Source: Craterostigma plantagineum
Lineage: Eukaryota; Streptophyta; Magnoliopsida; Lamiales; Linderniaceae
Direction of reading: 5' to 3'
NCBI GenBank assembly: GCA_027422505.1
Contig: JAPQWV010000002.1
Coordinates: forward strand, 29,862,501-29,926,500
Length of the DNA stretch: 64,000 nt
Part shown: positions 35,535-47,407 of the stretch, piece by piece
Layout of the letters: every line of letters starts with the position of its first letter
Numbering within the stretch: the stretch's first letter is position 1
Translations under genes and position numbers: made by a program
The notes under the pieces: model-generated
The model's database searches: none
What the model saw: the letters and a program-made list of their open reading frames with translations, nothing else
What the model was told of the DNA's origin: nothing

Positions 35535-36334
35535 TCATCGCCAACAATGGTCAGAGAAGGGAAAGTAAGCGGATAGAATATCGACGCAGAACGGAGATGA
35601 AGAGCGTTTATCAACCACCATTAAAGCCAATGTGGAAATGAGAGCAGAATCAGTCATTTTAACAGTTGTAATAAAATCACAGACAATCACACTAAGTTGT
35701 AAGGAAAGAAATCATCGGCTAGTGAGATGCACTTACAAAGGGAAGACGATCTCAACTCCGACAATGCGAATGGTAGTTTGGATTCCGGCGTTTTGCTTCG
35801 ACGTGATTATGCATTCCTCACACAACTCCATTCTCTGCTCAATTAACCAGAAAAATGCTCGAAAGTGAACTGCAAAAGAAGCCGAAATGAAACTCAAACA
35901 CTGCCCTGTCTTGGTCAACTACCGAGGAACCCACAAGACTGAACGATAAACACGTTCATCCAGAGAATAAAAGCTCTCAGAAGCATACGAACAAACACGT
36001 TTAACACCAGAAACAAAGAAGGCAGACCAGCGAGTTCGATATAGAAATTAAAAAACATCATCTTTTTAAGGAATCATTCCTACGACCCTTGTAGGAACTG
36101 TTGCTGCTGCTAAAGACCAGTCCTTGAAAATTAAAGGGCCGATGCGAAATCTCCGAGGAAAAAGCGAGTCCCTTATGCATGCAGCTACCGTGATCTCTTG
36201 GGATCATACAAAGAGCCTACACAGACAAGAAAATCGAATACCTTACTCGGCTATTAAACTATTTCTAGGATGAAAATGGAAATCATTAGATGAGAAGAAG
36301 GATAAGGGCACCTGCGGCAGAACGTTGGCAGCCA
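35535..36334 (-). CDS. Small unrecognised gene (tentative model)
   Basis: Tentative exons on the minus strand: 36311-36334 (MAANVLPQ), about 36086-36224 (ALCMIPRDHGSCMHKG... to SSSNSSYK), about 35741-35877 (HFRAFFWLIEQRMELCEECI ... IRIVGVEIVF), and about 35535-35693 (VIVCDFITTVKMTDSALI ... FSDHCWR, TGA). The 36310, 36085 and 35740 donors and the matching acceptors keep one frame. Cys pairs (CEEC) and hydrophobic stretches are visible, but I recognise no domain. The last segment also has an open alternative frame ending LPRLSTFK, so the 3' end is unsure. It could equally be a non-coding transcript. It shares a divergent 310-bp promoter with the ARF-GAP gene. Confidence 0.35.
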
Positions 36335-36645
36335 TTGTTGGGGTGGTTCGATAGAGCTGACGAGTTATCCGTTGAACTATCACTGCACTCACTCGACTCT
36401 CGACACACAGTTTCGGTTTAAATGACCAAATAGCCCCTGTACCAAAGGTCATTTTCGTCAAGTGCAAAATTCATTTATTTCACAGGCGATTATAGTAGAG
36501 GAGCAAAAAAGTGATTCGCAGATCGAATTCCATTTCTCATCGTGCTTTGTGTTCTCTCCAAAAGGACGTAAGAGGACACACGCGCACGCAGTCGAAGGGG
36601 AGATTTGTTTGTTTCCTGGTAATCGTGATTGTGGTAATTGCGGCG
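36335..36645. promoter_or_regulatory. Divergent promoter (small gene / ARF-GAP)
   Basis: Only about 310 bp separate the two start codons, so the transcription units share one promoter. No clear TATA box. Confidence 0.45.
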
Positions 36646-39125
36646 ATGGCTTCCGAAAGTTACACCGACAGAAATGCGGTTTTCCGCAAACTCAGATCCA
36701 AGCCTGAGAACAAGGTCTTCTTTATTTTCTTCGTTAATTGTTTGAATTAATGGATTTTTTTTGTATGTTGGAAATTGGAGATCTATCTGAGATCTGTTAA
36801 TTTTGTGAATTTCAGATGTGTTTCGATTGCAATGCGAAGAACCCTACTTGGGCCTCGGTCCCTTATGGGATATTCTTGTGCATCGACTGCTCTGGTGTCC
36901 ATAGAAGCCTCGGCGTCCACGTCAGCTTCGTTAGGTCAATGATTTTTTTTTCTTGATTTTGTTACGCTCGATTTCTGTTTGATTCGTCGGTTTTTTCATG
37001 ATTGCTCCATTATGTTAACTTGATGGCGTATGGATCTAGATGAATGTGGAGAAATTTGAGAAAAAAGAGTACTTTTAAGGGAAAATTGACTGTCATGTGA
37101 CTCCAGTTTCTCCGTTTGTTTTACTTCTTTCACGTTTTCCTATCTATAAAATGAGTTTGGAAAAGTAGGCCCTATTATTTTTGTCCAAGTAACATATGCT
37201 GAACCGCGTTTCCTTGTTGATATTCATGGCTTTGAATTCTTAATCAAGATTATCCAAAAATATAGGTCTACAAATATGGATTCGTGGACTCCCGAGCAAT
37301 TGAAAATGATGTGCTTTGGTGGAAATAATCGTGCTCAAGTCTTCTTTAAACAGCATGGGTGGACCGATGGAGGCAAAATTGAGGCCAAGTATACTTCGAG
37401 GGCTGCTGAACTGTACAGGCAACTGCTTGCTAAAGAAGTCGCGAAAAGCAATTCTGAGGATTTGGGCTTACCTTCATCACCTGTTGCTTCTCAGTCGCAA
37501 CCTTCTAATGGATTTTCTACTACCGATTTTTTTGACCACCTGAAGGAAGGTACTTTGAACGATGCGCCTAAGGGTAGTTCTTTGAGCGATGTGCCTAAGG
37601 GGAGTTCTGTGAATGATGTGTTGAAGGGAAGTTCTTTGCAAAATGGATCGTCTGAGATTCCTGCTTCACCTAGAGCTTCTCCAACAGTTGCACAGATTAC
37701 AATGAAGAAGTCTCTTGGTGCAAAAAGAACAGGGAAGACTGGAGGCCTAGGTGCTAGAAAACTAACAACTAAGGTGAGCCTCAGTTTTTCTTTTTCTGTC
37801 ATTGAAGCCCGTTTGTCAGCTTTGGAACTAATTATAACTGTTTTACTTCTTCGGCAATATGCTGCCATCCTCTGCAGACTAGTGAAAATCTGTATGATCA
37901 GAAGCCTGAAGAGGCACCGAAGCCAGTTTCTAAAGTCAATTCTTTAGACAGTAGTCTTCCCACAGCTGGTTCTTCCTTTACGTCGCGATTTGAGTATACA
38001 GAAAATGACCAGTCAACAGGTAATGTTTCTGGTGGTGGCCGTGTTGTTAACCATGTCGAAGCTCCGAAGGCGATCAACTTTTTCGCGGAATATGGCATGG
38101 ATAGCGGCCTCACGCAAAAGAATAGCTCAAACGCATCAAAAGTCCAAGTATGTTATAGTTCTTAAACAATGCTTCTAATGTGGGAGAAGAGAGAAGAATG
38201 CTCTTTAGATGCTGTCTGATTCCTTATAACTTGGTTTATTTCAGGCTGAGGAAACTGATGAAGCAAGGAAGAAGTTTTCAAATGCAAAATCAATATCTTC
38301 GGCCCAGTTTTTTGGGGTCCAAAATGCTGCAGCAAGTGACGTGAATGCATCGACAACTTTACAGAAGTTTGCAGTATGTTTATATCCAATTTTTCCTTAT
38401 CTTTCAACTTGAGTTCCTTAATTGGGAGTTGTATGATGTTAGGCGATTATCCATAACGTCCTGTGCTTCTCTTTTTGATTCTTGAAGATGTTTGAATAAT
38501 AAGAAAGTGGAACATGCTTTCTGATATATTTGGAAGTCAGTGTCAGCCTTTACGTTGAATCTCTTGAAAATGTTTAAAAGTAAAATCAAGTCAACGATTC
38601 TTTCCCTTTATTTATTGGCTATATATGCCATAATTTCTTCAACTCCACAAAAAGGGTCTCAACTGTGGTAAAAGAGTATTTGGTTCAAGCCATAGATGTG
38701 TAACTCTTGGCAATTCTATTTATTTCTTTGACCATCTTAAAAAGATAATACTCTGCTTGATTACATGTCTAAACTAGTAATACGGGTTATGTGATGCAGG
38801 GTTCATCATCAATATCCAGTGCTGATCTCTTTGGTGAAGATACTAATTCTGTTGACCTCACTGCAAGTGATTTGATTAACCGCCTATCTTTCCAGGTATA
38901 AGAAGAAACATCCACTCGCCTCCTCGCACTGTGAATCATTCTTGAGTATGCTTTCTTTCTGGGCATAAGATTGCCAGATTCAATCCTAAATCATCGTTTT
39001 CCTTTTCATCTAATCAGGCTCAACAAGATATTTCATCCCTTAAGAACATGGCTGGTGAAACTGGTAAGAAGCTGAGCTCTCTGGCATCCACTTTATTGAC
39101 GGATCTCCAGGATCGAATTCTTTGA
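36646..39125 (+). CDS. ARF GTPase-activating protein (AGD8/9/10-like)
   Basis: Seven exons: 36646-36714, 36816-36934, 37266-37773, 37878-38147, 38245-38373, 38800-38895, 39018-39125; 432 aa with all phases closing. The ARF-GAP zinc finger [17 protein letters not shown] then [19 protein letters not shown] has the C-X2-C-X16-C-X2-C pattern and the catalytic arginine in [25 protein letters not shown] and the rest of the GAP domain follow (to about residue 115). Beyond it come a Ser/Pro-rich linker with four imperfect PKGSS/LKGSS repeats (about 160-185) and a C-terminal SSADLFGED and [21 protein letters not shown]. This is the ArfGAP2/3 arrangement that stimulates GTP hydrolysis on ARF1 at the Golgi/COPI coat (known). 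Confidence 0.94.
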
Positions 39126-39427
39126 TAGAATTATTACAGATTCTACATTTACGCATAAATATTTCATGTTGTGTTCTATTTCTGTAAAAATAGAGTTTCT
39201 TTAAGACGCCACCTTTTGAGACTATTTTAATGATTATACATATGCATGCAATGCAATGCGTGCCATTATGTGTTGTTATGTATACATTTGCTGGAGTTTT
39301 GTAAGCGTCTTCAAATTTGTAACAATTGGATGCTGCTTTTCTTTTGAACTGAAATACAAAAAGGACGCTTTTCACGCTGGAATGATGGATAAATGAAATC
39401 TGTGTGTTCTTTTGCTTGTAGTTCTTA
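39126..39427. other. Short convergent spacer
   Basis: About 300 bp between convergent stop codons. Shared 3' UTR only. Confidence 0.45.
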
Positions 39428-40443
39428 TTAGAATATGTAGTTTGAGCTTTGTGAAAGAGAATAATCCGATACACGAGGGGTGGTGTCTCCTTCTTCGCAG
39501 CAGTCGTGGCACTTGTGTTTTCTTACAAGGTCAGCTTCTCCATTGTCGTTCATTACAACCATGTGGCAAGGAACTTTCTCTGCATAGTATTCTATGTACT
39601 TTCTGTCATGGTGCCTGCCATAGCCATATAATATATGCTCAAAACATATTAACAAATCTTATAGCCTAGATTATACCTTCATCTCATATGCAAAAATACC
39701 TATCGAATACCACTAACGTAGCATGAAGGCTGGTGATTTGCTCGATCACTAGAAGCCTCAATGGGTGTCCCATTTCAGTTCTTATCTCGGGCACCACCTA
39801 CAAATAAACGAGGATGATATATACGTTGAACATAAATTTAATATGGTCGATATACGTAACGCTTATTAATTACTTACCCCGTAGGTCTCACAAAGCTCGA
39901 CAAGATGGCGCACTTTCTGATACTTTGGATCGTTTTTGAACTCCTTCTCGTGGAAGGTCGATAGGTCCTCCAAGTTCATACTCCATATCCCTGCCCAGGT
40001 CTTTGCAGACACTATTATGCATCATGCCCACAAAGTAAATATAAAAGTTATATATATGAATTCTGCCATTGTTAATATTGGGACCCTAAGATTAAAGGTG
40101 TTGGGTAGAGCTTATTACATGGGATATTGAGCCAGGGTTTGATGCCGAGGACCGTAAGTGTGCAGCAGTGCTTGAAAGTGAAGTTTTTGAGTACCCATTC
40201 GATCAAATCGAAGGAGAATTCCCTGAGCGCATCCATGACCACTAATATGCGCTTGGGGCCGTCCATGGTACCAGGCGACTCTTCTAATATCACGTCTTGC
40301 ATTAACGGAGAATGCCTCGATTTGTTGAAGCAGTTTTGCATCATCTTATGATCTTTTTTTTTCCTTTTTGATAATGATTTGATGCTGTTTATTGGTTGTA
40401 ATTTGCAGGTTATAGTGGATGATTCCATTGGTTTGCTGAGCAT
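39428..40443 (-). CDS. Universal stress protein-fold protein
   Basis: Four exons: 40119-40443, 39878-40011, 39700-39797, 39428-39614; 247 aa from the ATG at 40443 (a second ATG five codons later, 40428, is equally possible). After a basic N-terminus the USP-type alpha/beta fold begins with PKRILVVMDALREFSFDLIEW (about residue 63) and LTVLGIKPW. A long insert (STFHEKEFKNDPKYQKVRHL) and VVPEIRTEMGHPLRLLVIEQ then HATLVVFDR follow. The ATP-binding loop G-X2-G-X9-G(S/T) of canonical USPs is absent; the equivalent strand reads VPCHMVVMNDNG. It is probably a non-nucleotide-binding relative (adenine nucleotide alpha-hydrolase-like superfamily). The C-terminal tail is Cys/His-rich (KHKCHDCCEEGD). Role unknown. 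Confidence 0.8.
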
Positions 40444-41354
40444 ATTCGTAATGAACGATCATAGGAAACTTCATCAACTTGGTACTATACTACGATGTGT
40501 TGTAGCAAAACATTAGTGCAGTTGCTTTGGGTTTTATGTTCGATGTGATCTATGTGTATGAAATATAAAAAATGTTCGAATTCATTTTGCACAATCAGAT
40601 AGATATCTTTGACATATTAAAATACGCAAAAGAAATACTATGGGGAGTTACAACAGAACAGACATTATTCGTACAGACACATTAACCCTATAATACGATG
40701 ACAACTGATCAAGGAACTGACCATGCTCAAACACCGCGACGGACCAAAAGTTGTAATTTGGGGGTCAAAATATGTCTAATGCGAAAATTAGGTTCTACGT
40801 TAAGATATCTCATAGTTTTAAATAATATGTTAATAAATACATGATAAGAAATTACATATTGCAATTAAGGAAGAAACATTAAATTTAGATCAAAGAATAC
40901 ATTGTAATTATAAGAAATGTAAATATACGCCTTTTTACTACTAAAATGTAAATATGCGTCTTTTTACTACTAACTTAAATTGCACTAAATTCATGATCAA
41001 ATTACTCAATCTGTGAAATATTAATATTTTTGTGAATATGATTCATCATAAAAAATGTTAAATAGAACCAAAATAATATAGAGAGGAATTGCAATAAATA
41101 AATTAATTTGCTAAAAATTATTAAATAATTTATATCAAAACAAACGTTATTAATAAAATAATACGTTTCTTTTATTTAAAAATTTGATTCTCGATAATTG
41201 AAATTTTGAATATTAATATATTTCGGTAAATTTAATTGGAATGAGCCCATGTAATAGTTATTCTAATCTTCTTCCTCTTACACGAATCTTCTAAAAAACA
41301 TACCAATTCGAGTCAAACATGTTAACGTCATCGTTCTCAAGATTAAGTAAACGA
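40444..41354. other. AT-rich spacer
   Basis: No gene seen. Very AT-rich around 40,800-41,230. Confidence 0.4.
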
Positions 41355-42128
41355 CTAAAATCTGACTTGCCAAACGTCATCATTCTCAAGCAAATAGCCA
41401 TTGATTAAGCTGTCAATGCTCTCCTTATCTTCACCAAGCTGCCCTTCCATGTTATTTTTATGATCACTTTCCGCCGCCTTCCCATTTGGCAAAGAGGGAG
41501 ACAAAGAACCACTCAGCAGCACTGCTTCAGCACATACCTGTAATAACTTGTTAAACTCAGCATCATCACCATCAGAATTACACTGCTGAGGCTGATCAAG
41601 AATTTCGTCCTTCTTCTTCTTCGCAGATTCTTCGCTGATCTCAGCCACTCTACGCTGAACATTACCGCTCAGTTCCTTGAGTTGCTCCAAGTATTCTTCC
41701 AACTCTTCCAATCCCATGCCTTCGACCGACTCCTCAAACCACAGTCCATTATGTTCTTGTTGATGAGTGTTGCCATTGTTATTACAAAGGTCCCTCTTTT
41801 CCAATTCGAGTTTACTTACAGCCTCTGCGTACTCCAACCTCTTGACGAAAGAACGATCAGAATCTCGTCTTGAAACGTCGTTCGTGAGAAAACGTTGGAT
41901 CGTCGAGTCTACGGATGGATACCCGAAAGAATACATCTTCTTCGACGGAGACTGAATGAGGATTGCAATCTCAGCACCGCAGAGAACGCTGAGCTCGCTT
42001 GCTTTCTTGAAAATGCCCGCCTTTCGCTTGGAAAAGGTCACTTGAAGGGTGCTCTTCTTTTCGATCCTCTTCATCTCTATCTTGCGCCTGCCCATTGTCT
42101 TCTTCTTGGAGGACCCTTCTTCTTCCAT
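41355..42128 (-). CDS. Type I MADS-box factor (M-alpha, AGL62-like)
   Basis: A single exon of 257 aa. The MADS domain spans residues about 12-72: GRRKIEMKRIEKKSTLQVTF then SKRKAGIFKKASELSVLCGAEIAILI. QSPSKKMYSFGYPSVDSTIQRFL follows, as in AGL62/AGL61 proteins. There is no K domain, which together with the lack of introns marks type I. A short coiled coil with LEELEEYLEQLKELSGNVQRRV (read across about 135-160) and an acidic tail follow. Type I M-alpha proteins act mainly in female gametophyte and endosperm development, dimerising with M-gamma partners (known). The start at 42128 adds a short Glu/Lys leader (MEEEGSSKKKTM). A second in-frame ATG lies directly before GRRKIE. Confidence 0.92.
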   Translation of the reverse strand: MEEEGSSKKKTMGRRKIEMKRIEKKSTLQVTFSKRKAGIFKKASELSVLCGAEIAILIQSPSKKMYSFGYPSVDSTIQRFLTNDVSRRDSDRSFVKRLEYAEAVSKLELEKRDLCNNNGNTHQQEHNGLWFEESVEGMGLEELEEYLEQLKELSGNVQRRVAEISEESAKKKKDEILDQPQQCNSDGDDAEFNKLLQVCAEAVLLSGSLSPSLPNGKAAESDHKNNMEGQLGEDKESIDSLINGYLLENDDVWQVRF

Positions 42129-42704
42129 GGATCACAGAACTGCGAGGATTTCTGCAAATCGTGGTTGGTTTTGATTATTGGCAGAGGTTTTTAGTATTTA
42201 ATAGGGTTTTGCATATGTGATCAAGAATGGGGATTAGTATTGTTGCATCCATTTATAAAGACTGTGGTTGAACTCTCTCACTTACCATAACATTGATTTC
42301 CACGGACGCTTATGCAATCTGTAATCTTGAATGTACTTTCCTTAAAATTGTATTCAGTTTATTATGTAATAATGGTAAGTTAGTTAATCTGACGAGCATT
42401 CATTAATGAAACCCTAGCTATTGACACATAGCAGTTGTAATTAAGCTTGACTAATTAGGAAACCTTTGTGGTGACCGTTGACGCTGTAATATTTTCCCTC
42501 AAAATCGCACGGATTCATTGTCTGATTAAAAATTAATAAACAATTTGTATATTCAAAACAAAAGAAACGTGTAAAAATGGTGTCGTTTTCGCTGCGAAAG
42601 TAATAATATAGTACTTCTAAATGATATTAAAATTACAGTACTAATTTATCGATTTGTATCGAATGTAGTTTTGTTTCAGATTTTACCTAATGCATGAAGG
42701 CATA

Positions 42705-42766
<62 letters not shown>

Positions 42767-42950
42767 GTCATTCTCCATATATAGATAACAACTGGGGCTA
42801 CTTTGTTAGTAATATTTGATCAATTCGCACACACATAGAGGGAATTACATCGATCATTCAATATAATATATATCGATATATAGCGAGGAGTAGCAGAGGC
42901 TGATATATAGAGAGAGCATCAGTGCCATGCCATGAACACAAGGAAATACA
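42129..42950. other. Spacer with tetranucleotide repeat
   Basis: MADS promoter/leader on the left and HSF 3' flank on the right. The (ATCT)n repeat is listed separately. Confidence 0.4.
42705..42766. repeat. (ATCT)n microsatellite, about 15.5 copies
   Basis: A perfect uninterrupted tetranucleotide tract of 62 nt in the spacer between the MADS gene promoter and the HSF 3' flank. Likely highly polymorphic. Confidence 0.97.
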
Positions 42951-44831
42951 TCAACTTTTCTCAGAATCCGACGAAAGAAGACCCATTCGCTCGGTGATCT
43001 CAGACACGTTTTTATTCGTCTTGTCCCAACCATTCTCGACAACCTTCGTCGTGCTTCCTTCTAACATCTCTTCGTCCACCTCAGCCTCAGTTAACGGAGA
43101 CTGAAAAAACTTCTCCCAAAATGGATCACTAACCTCTGGGAGCTCTTGCACCCCATCCAACAGAGAGTCGTTCCATTCCAAAGCGTCGGGCTCGAGACCA
43201 TCAACAACATCATCGAGCAGAATTTCTGGCGTGGGCTCCATGAAAATGCTCATCTCTGGGCCGGGGCGGGACTCAATTGCATCGGTATTAGTTTCAGGGG
43301 CAGTTCTGGAAATATTGGAGATTGTAGAATCTGTCATTGGGAGAGATAAAGGAGGTACTTGTTCTTGAGGACCGATCAGGGGACCAGAAAACTGATTAGT
43401 TAACTCAGCAGTTGTCTGAAAATATTGTGGAAGTGACGAACTTGTTGGGATGAAAGTTGGCGCTGGATTTGAACTGACCTCTTGAAGTGTGACGCTGGGA
43501 AGAAATTTCTGTGAGTTTATACGGTCCAATGCGTTAGACGGTGAAGCTCCATCTCCGATCAAGAAACCATCGGGGACATTTGGGAAGTTATCTACTAGCC
43601 TTGGAGAGGAGCCTAGCTTCATAATCTGCCTCAGCATTGCTTTCGCTGCTTCGTTCATCAAAGGTTGGTACTTTACGATCTGACCATCTACTGGGCGGAT
43701 GGAGTTATCGTCTGGGACGCCGTCTTGCTTCAGTCTCCTTTTCTTGTTTCCTTCTGTTATGAGCCGAGAGCTATCGTTGGGTTGTGGCATGAACTGCGCG
43801 AGGAACCCAGGGCTGTTGACCGCCTTTGCGAGAAAAGACATCATTTGTTGTTGGCGCTGTTCCATGCCTTGAATGCGCTGAACCATAGCTTGCAGTTGAC
43901 CGTCCGTAGTCTGTTGTTGCTGTCTTAATCTGACAAGCTCTTGCATGAGCACGTTTTTGTCCCGCTTGAGCCTTTCGACTTCTTCCTCGAGCCCGAATTT
44001 GCCAACCTCGACGCAAGCGGCAACGGCAACTGATGAGGTCTGACTGTTGTTGGGCTGAGGTTGCTGTGGAGGGTGTCCATGGGCGGGTTTTCTTCGAGTG
44101 ATGGTCTTGAGCAGATGTTTTTGTCCTCTCAAGAATCCCTCGTTTGCAAACTCCCAACGGTCTGGGTCGACCTTTCGAAATCCCTGTTTTTTCCTCCAAA
44201 GGCCATGAATACAAGAGGTAAGATAAGATGGCCAAGAAGTAAAGAACACCACAACTATTGACAAAGCACATAACAGAGCACTTCTATCATCCACGAAAAT
44301 AATACTCAGCTATAGACGAATGGACAGAGCACGCTGCTTTTCGACTTCTTAATGTATCCATATCTCAAAGCACAATCCCCATAAAAGAATCGAAGAAGGA
44401 AAAGAGCAAAAAACACGTAAAAGGCAGCAAATCAACATTAATGATGATACTCCAACGTCAAAACATAGAGACCTATCAAAGAGTGTTCCGTTTCACACAA
44501 AATCTACCAAACATCCAAGCAAATATAGTCCAACGAAACACTCAGCAAACAGAACACTTACATAAGTATTGAGCTGCCTGACAAAGCTGGAGAAATTGTT
44601 GTGCTTGAAATACTTAGGCAACAGTACTTTGGCGAACTCAGCCGAGTCCCAAACGATGAAGCTGTTGTTAGTAGGACTCCACGAGACTATCGAATCAGAG
44701 CTCGGATCGTCCACCATGTCGTACGTTTTCACCAGAAACGGCGGCGGAGCATTAGATGGATTCATCGGCGCAGGAACCCGTGCCGCCGCATCTCCGGCGG
44801 CGTTCGACGATGATGATGAGGCTGTTTCCAT
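42951..44831 (-). CDS. HSFA1: Heat shock transcription factor, class A1
   Basis: Two exons (44562-44831, 42951-44183), 500 aa. The DNA-binding domain (residues about 30-123) reads [17 protein letters not shown] then [17 protein letters not shown] then [20 protein letters not shown]. The intron falls exactly at the conserved HSF position between the two recognition-helix halves. The HR-A/B oligomerisation region (about 148-210) has the class A 21-residue insert. A basic NLS (NKKRRLKQD) follows. The AHA activation motif DPFWEKFF is at about 443-450. Length and AHA place it with the HSFA1 master regulators. I start at METASSSSS: a T-rich stretch ending GCAG, 15 nt before the ATG, looks like the acceptor of a 5' UTR intron, so the in-frame ATG at 44900 is probably intronic. 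Confidence 0.93.
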
Positions 44832-45195
44832 TGATATTACTACTGTCTGCAAAAAAAAATTAAAAATAGGTAACAAGAACGAGCTGACTACCACTGGCAC
44901 TCAGTAACTGGTGTCGATTGATCACTCATTTTGCAGAATTTTAGGGAACATGATGAACCCTAGAAGTTGGGGGAAAGGAGGAGAAATGAGAAAATATATA
45001 TTTAGTATTTTCTTTTACACAATATTATATTTATCAAATGAGATTGAAAATATATTTTTATTATTAGTTTTATTATTGCGGGAGTTATTCATATCCCTTC
45101 GATAAATCGATACCATCATATATCGAATTGACTTGATTCCTTGGGCGGGCAATTTCACCGCGGAGGTTTCTTCGGTGGGAGACGGAACAAAAGCG
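44832..45195. promoter_or_regulatory. Divergent HSFA1 / RAD1 promoter region
   Basis: 364 bp separate the two start codons and include the HSF leader intron. No perfect heat-shock element or E2F site seen by eye. Confidence 0.45.
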
Positions 45196-47195
45196 ATGAG
45201 CTCATCGGCGGCGGGGGAAAACGACGATGATGTTGCAGACTTAGTGTGCCAACTCGAGAGCGTTCAAGGCGTCGTCGATGCTCTCACCTCTGTAAGGTGG
45301 AAGCGTCAGCAGGTGATTCTTCGAATCCTTTATTTCCTCCAATGTTTATCTTTCGATTCACCTATAATCAAAATGACTATTCGAAATGATTATTAGGATG
45401 CTGTGTTAGAATTATCGGAACACGGAATAGTCATCATCGTTGAAGAAACTGCTTGTCTTCAGGCAAAGGTTTATTTACAGAGTGAGGTGTTAATTCTGAA
45501 CTTTTTTTTCTTCTATTTGACGAAATCTTGTAACTTGGACCTCGGCTTGTTGCTTGAAGAGTATAATGTATTGGCGTTTATTTTTGTACAGCTATTCCTA
45601 AAGTATGATTACAGCGCCCGAGCGCGGCCACGATTTGGTGTGAGCTTGGGACTGTTTATTGACTGTCTCAACATATTTTCAGTTCCGGGGCAGTCCAATT
45701 CAATTGAGTTTCGATATCCAGGGCCTGATATGCAACTTCTGCTACGGTGCGGGTTTCTGTTCAGTTTGTTTTGATCTGTGTTTATTGGTAGAATATGTTT
45801 TAATGTGAGTTCAAATTTGTGAGAGGAGATTCTTTGGATTATTAAAAGGGATGCAGAGTTATATACTATCAATCATCTTGGATGTAACTCACCATCTCTA
45901 AGGAGAGAAGAATTCAGGGTTGAGCAATGTGAGAGGATGAGTGATTGACTCTCTATATTATTGGTGATGTGAGAGATGGGTAATGATATGATCTGAATTG
46001 GCATAGTCAGTGATAGGTGGATATGGAAGAATGTTGGATGAGGATTTGGATGTCGATAGGGTCTGATCAATGTGTTATGATATGTTGTAAGTGATTGTCT
46101 AATTAATCAAAATTTTGAACATACTTGAGTAGAGAATCATGATATGATAATTGTTTTCCTATTCGGAAGCTCTTGAAGAAGTTAGTTCACTTGATACTTC
46201 ATATTCCCCTGCAATATATATTTATAGTATTATTGCTTAAAACTGGTGTCCTAACGTTTCCCTTTGTCCGTGTGCTAGGTCCATCGATTCTCCAGATGCC
46301 TGCATCTATGCTGAGATTAGAACAAGGATTCCCGAAACTATCTCTTGGGACTACAACTTTGAGACTTCTGGAAATACACCCCTGAGTTTTACTGTGAAAG
46401 TACGTGCTCTCATCTATCTGATGACTGATGAGTTTGGCATCGATCTTGTAGTGTTGTTCCACAACTACAAACTAGAAAAACTTTCTTAACAGAACTGACT
46501 CTAATTTCCATGATTTTGGTACTTTGTTGAGAATGATCACCAGACATTTTTTGTTGTTTATAGTCCTCGGCTTTGAAGGAAGCCATTGATGACCTTGAAT
46601 GGCCTGGATCCAGCATTCAAATAAAGTTACAACCCTCTCCCCCATCTGTCATCTTTAGAGGTGACGGCCATGGGGACCTACAGGTATACCGGGCATTTGA
46701 TAATCATCTACACAGCACAATGATGTCCTAAAATCATCTCTTTATCAGATAATTACCATGATTGTTATTCACTTTCTATCTCTCAGATAGACTTCAATTA
46801 TTATGCAAACACCGACCTTCTGATAGCATTCTCCTGCGATCGACAAGTTTCCCACAGGTTCTCTCATGGAAAAGCCTTCAACTTTTGCTCTTCGTTCTCG
46901 TTTATTGTTATTATTATTTTAAACTTTCATCATCAGGTATAAGTACAAGTTTCTTCGAGCAACTACTTCGAACATTCCGAGCAGTGTAATAAAAGATAAT
47001 CGTGGGAGCAAGTTGACCATCGGCCGAGGTGGAATCTTGAAAGTTCAGCACCTTGTTTCTATTGGGAAGACATCTCCTAATAATCCACATTCTTCGCACG
47101 TCGATTCTTCTGGCTATCACCATCAACAACAGCCCAGTCGTATTGCTTACATCGAGTTCTTCGTCAAGCCTGAGACTGAAGACGATGATACCTAA
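45196..47195 (+). CDS. RAD1: DNA damage checkpoint clamp subunit RAD1
   Basis: Seven exons: 45196-45312, 45397-45486, 45592-45746, 46279-46399, 46564-46683, 46787-46857, 46937-47195; 310 aa, all phases closing. The sequence has the PCNA-like Rad1 fold: LVCQLESVQGVVDALTSV at the start, HGIVIIVEETACLQAKVYLQ (the conserved Rad1 strand-loop), then FGVSLGLFIDCLNIF, SWDYNFETSGNTPLSFTVK and RIAYIEFFVKPE at the end. Rad1 forms the 9-1-1 clamp with Rad9 and Hus1, loaded by Rad17-RFC at damaged DNA to activate ATR signalling (known). An in-frame ATG 63 nt upstream (45133) would add 21 residues; the inner start aligns better with the family. It is divergent from HSFA1. Confidence 0.92.
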
Positions 47196-47407
47196 AATAA
47201 TTTGTGACTCAATTATAGTGGAAATACAAGATCGATGGTACTAAACGGACAACTGCTTGGATTATTATTACATGAGTAACAAGGTAACAAAAGTCTTTCT
47301 CTATCCATGTATTAATTATTAGACACTATGGTATGGTGACACTGGCACTTGTTTATAGCTTAAGATGGACTCATGTTATACTTATGTACTAAATGACAAT
47401 CGGAACA

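Noticed and set aside
44832..44900. In-frame N-terminal extension of the HSFA1 protein
   Set aside because: It crosses a T-rich stretch ending GCAG, which looks like a 5' UTR intron acceptor, so the extension is probably intronic.
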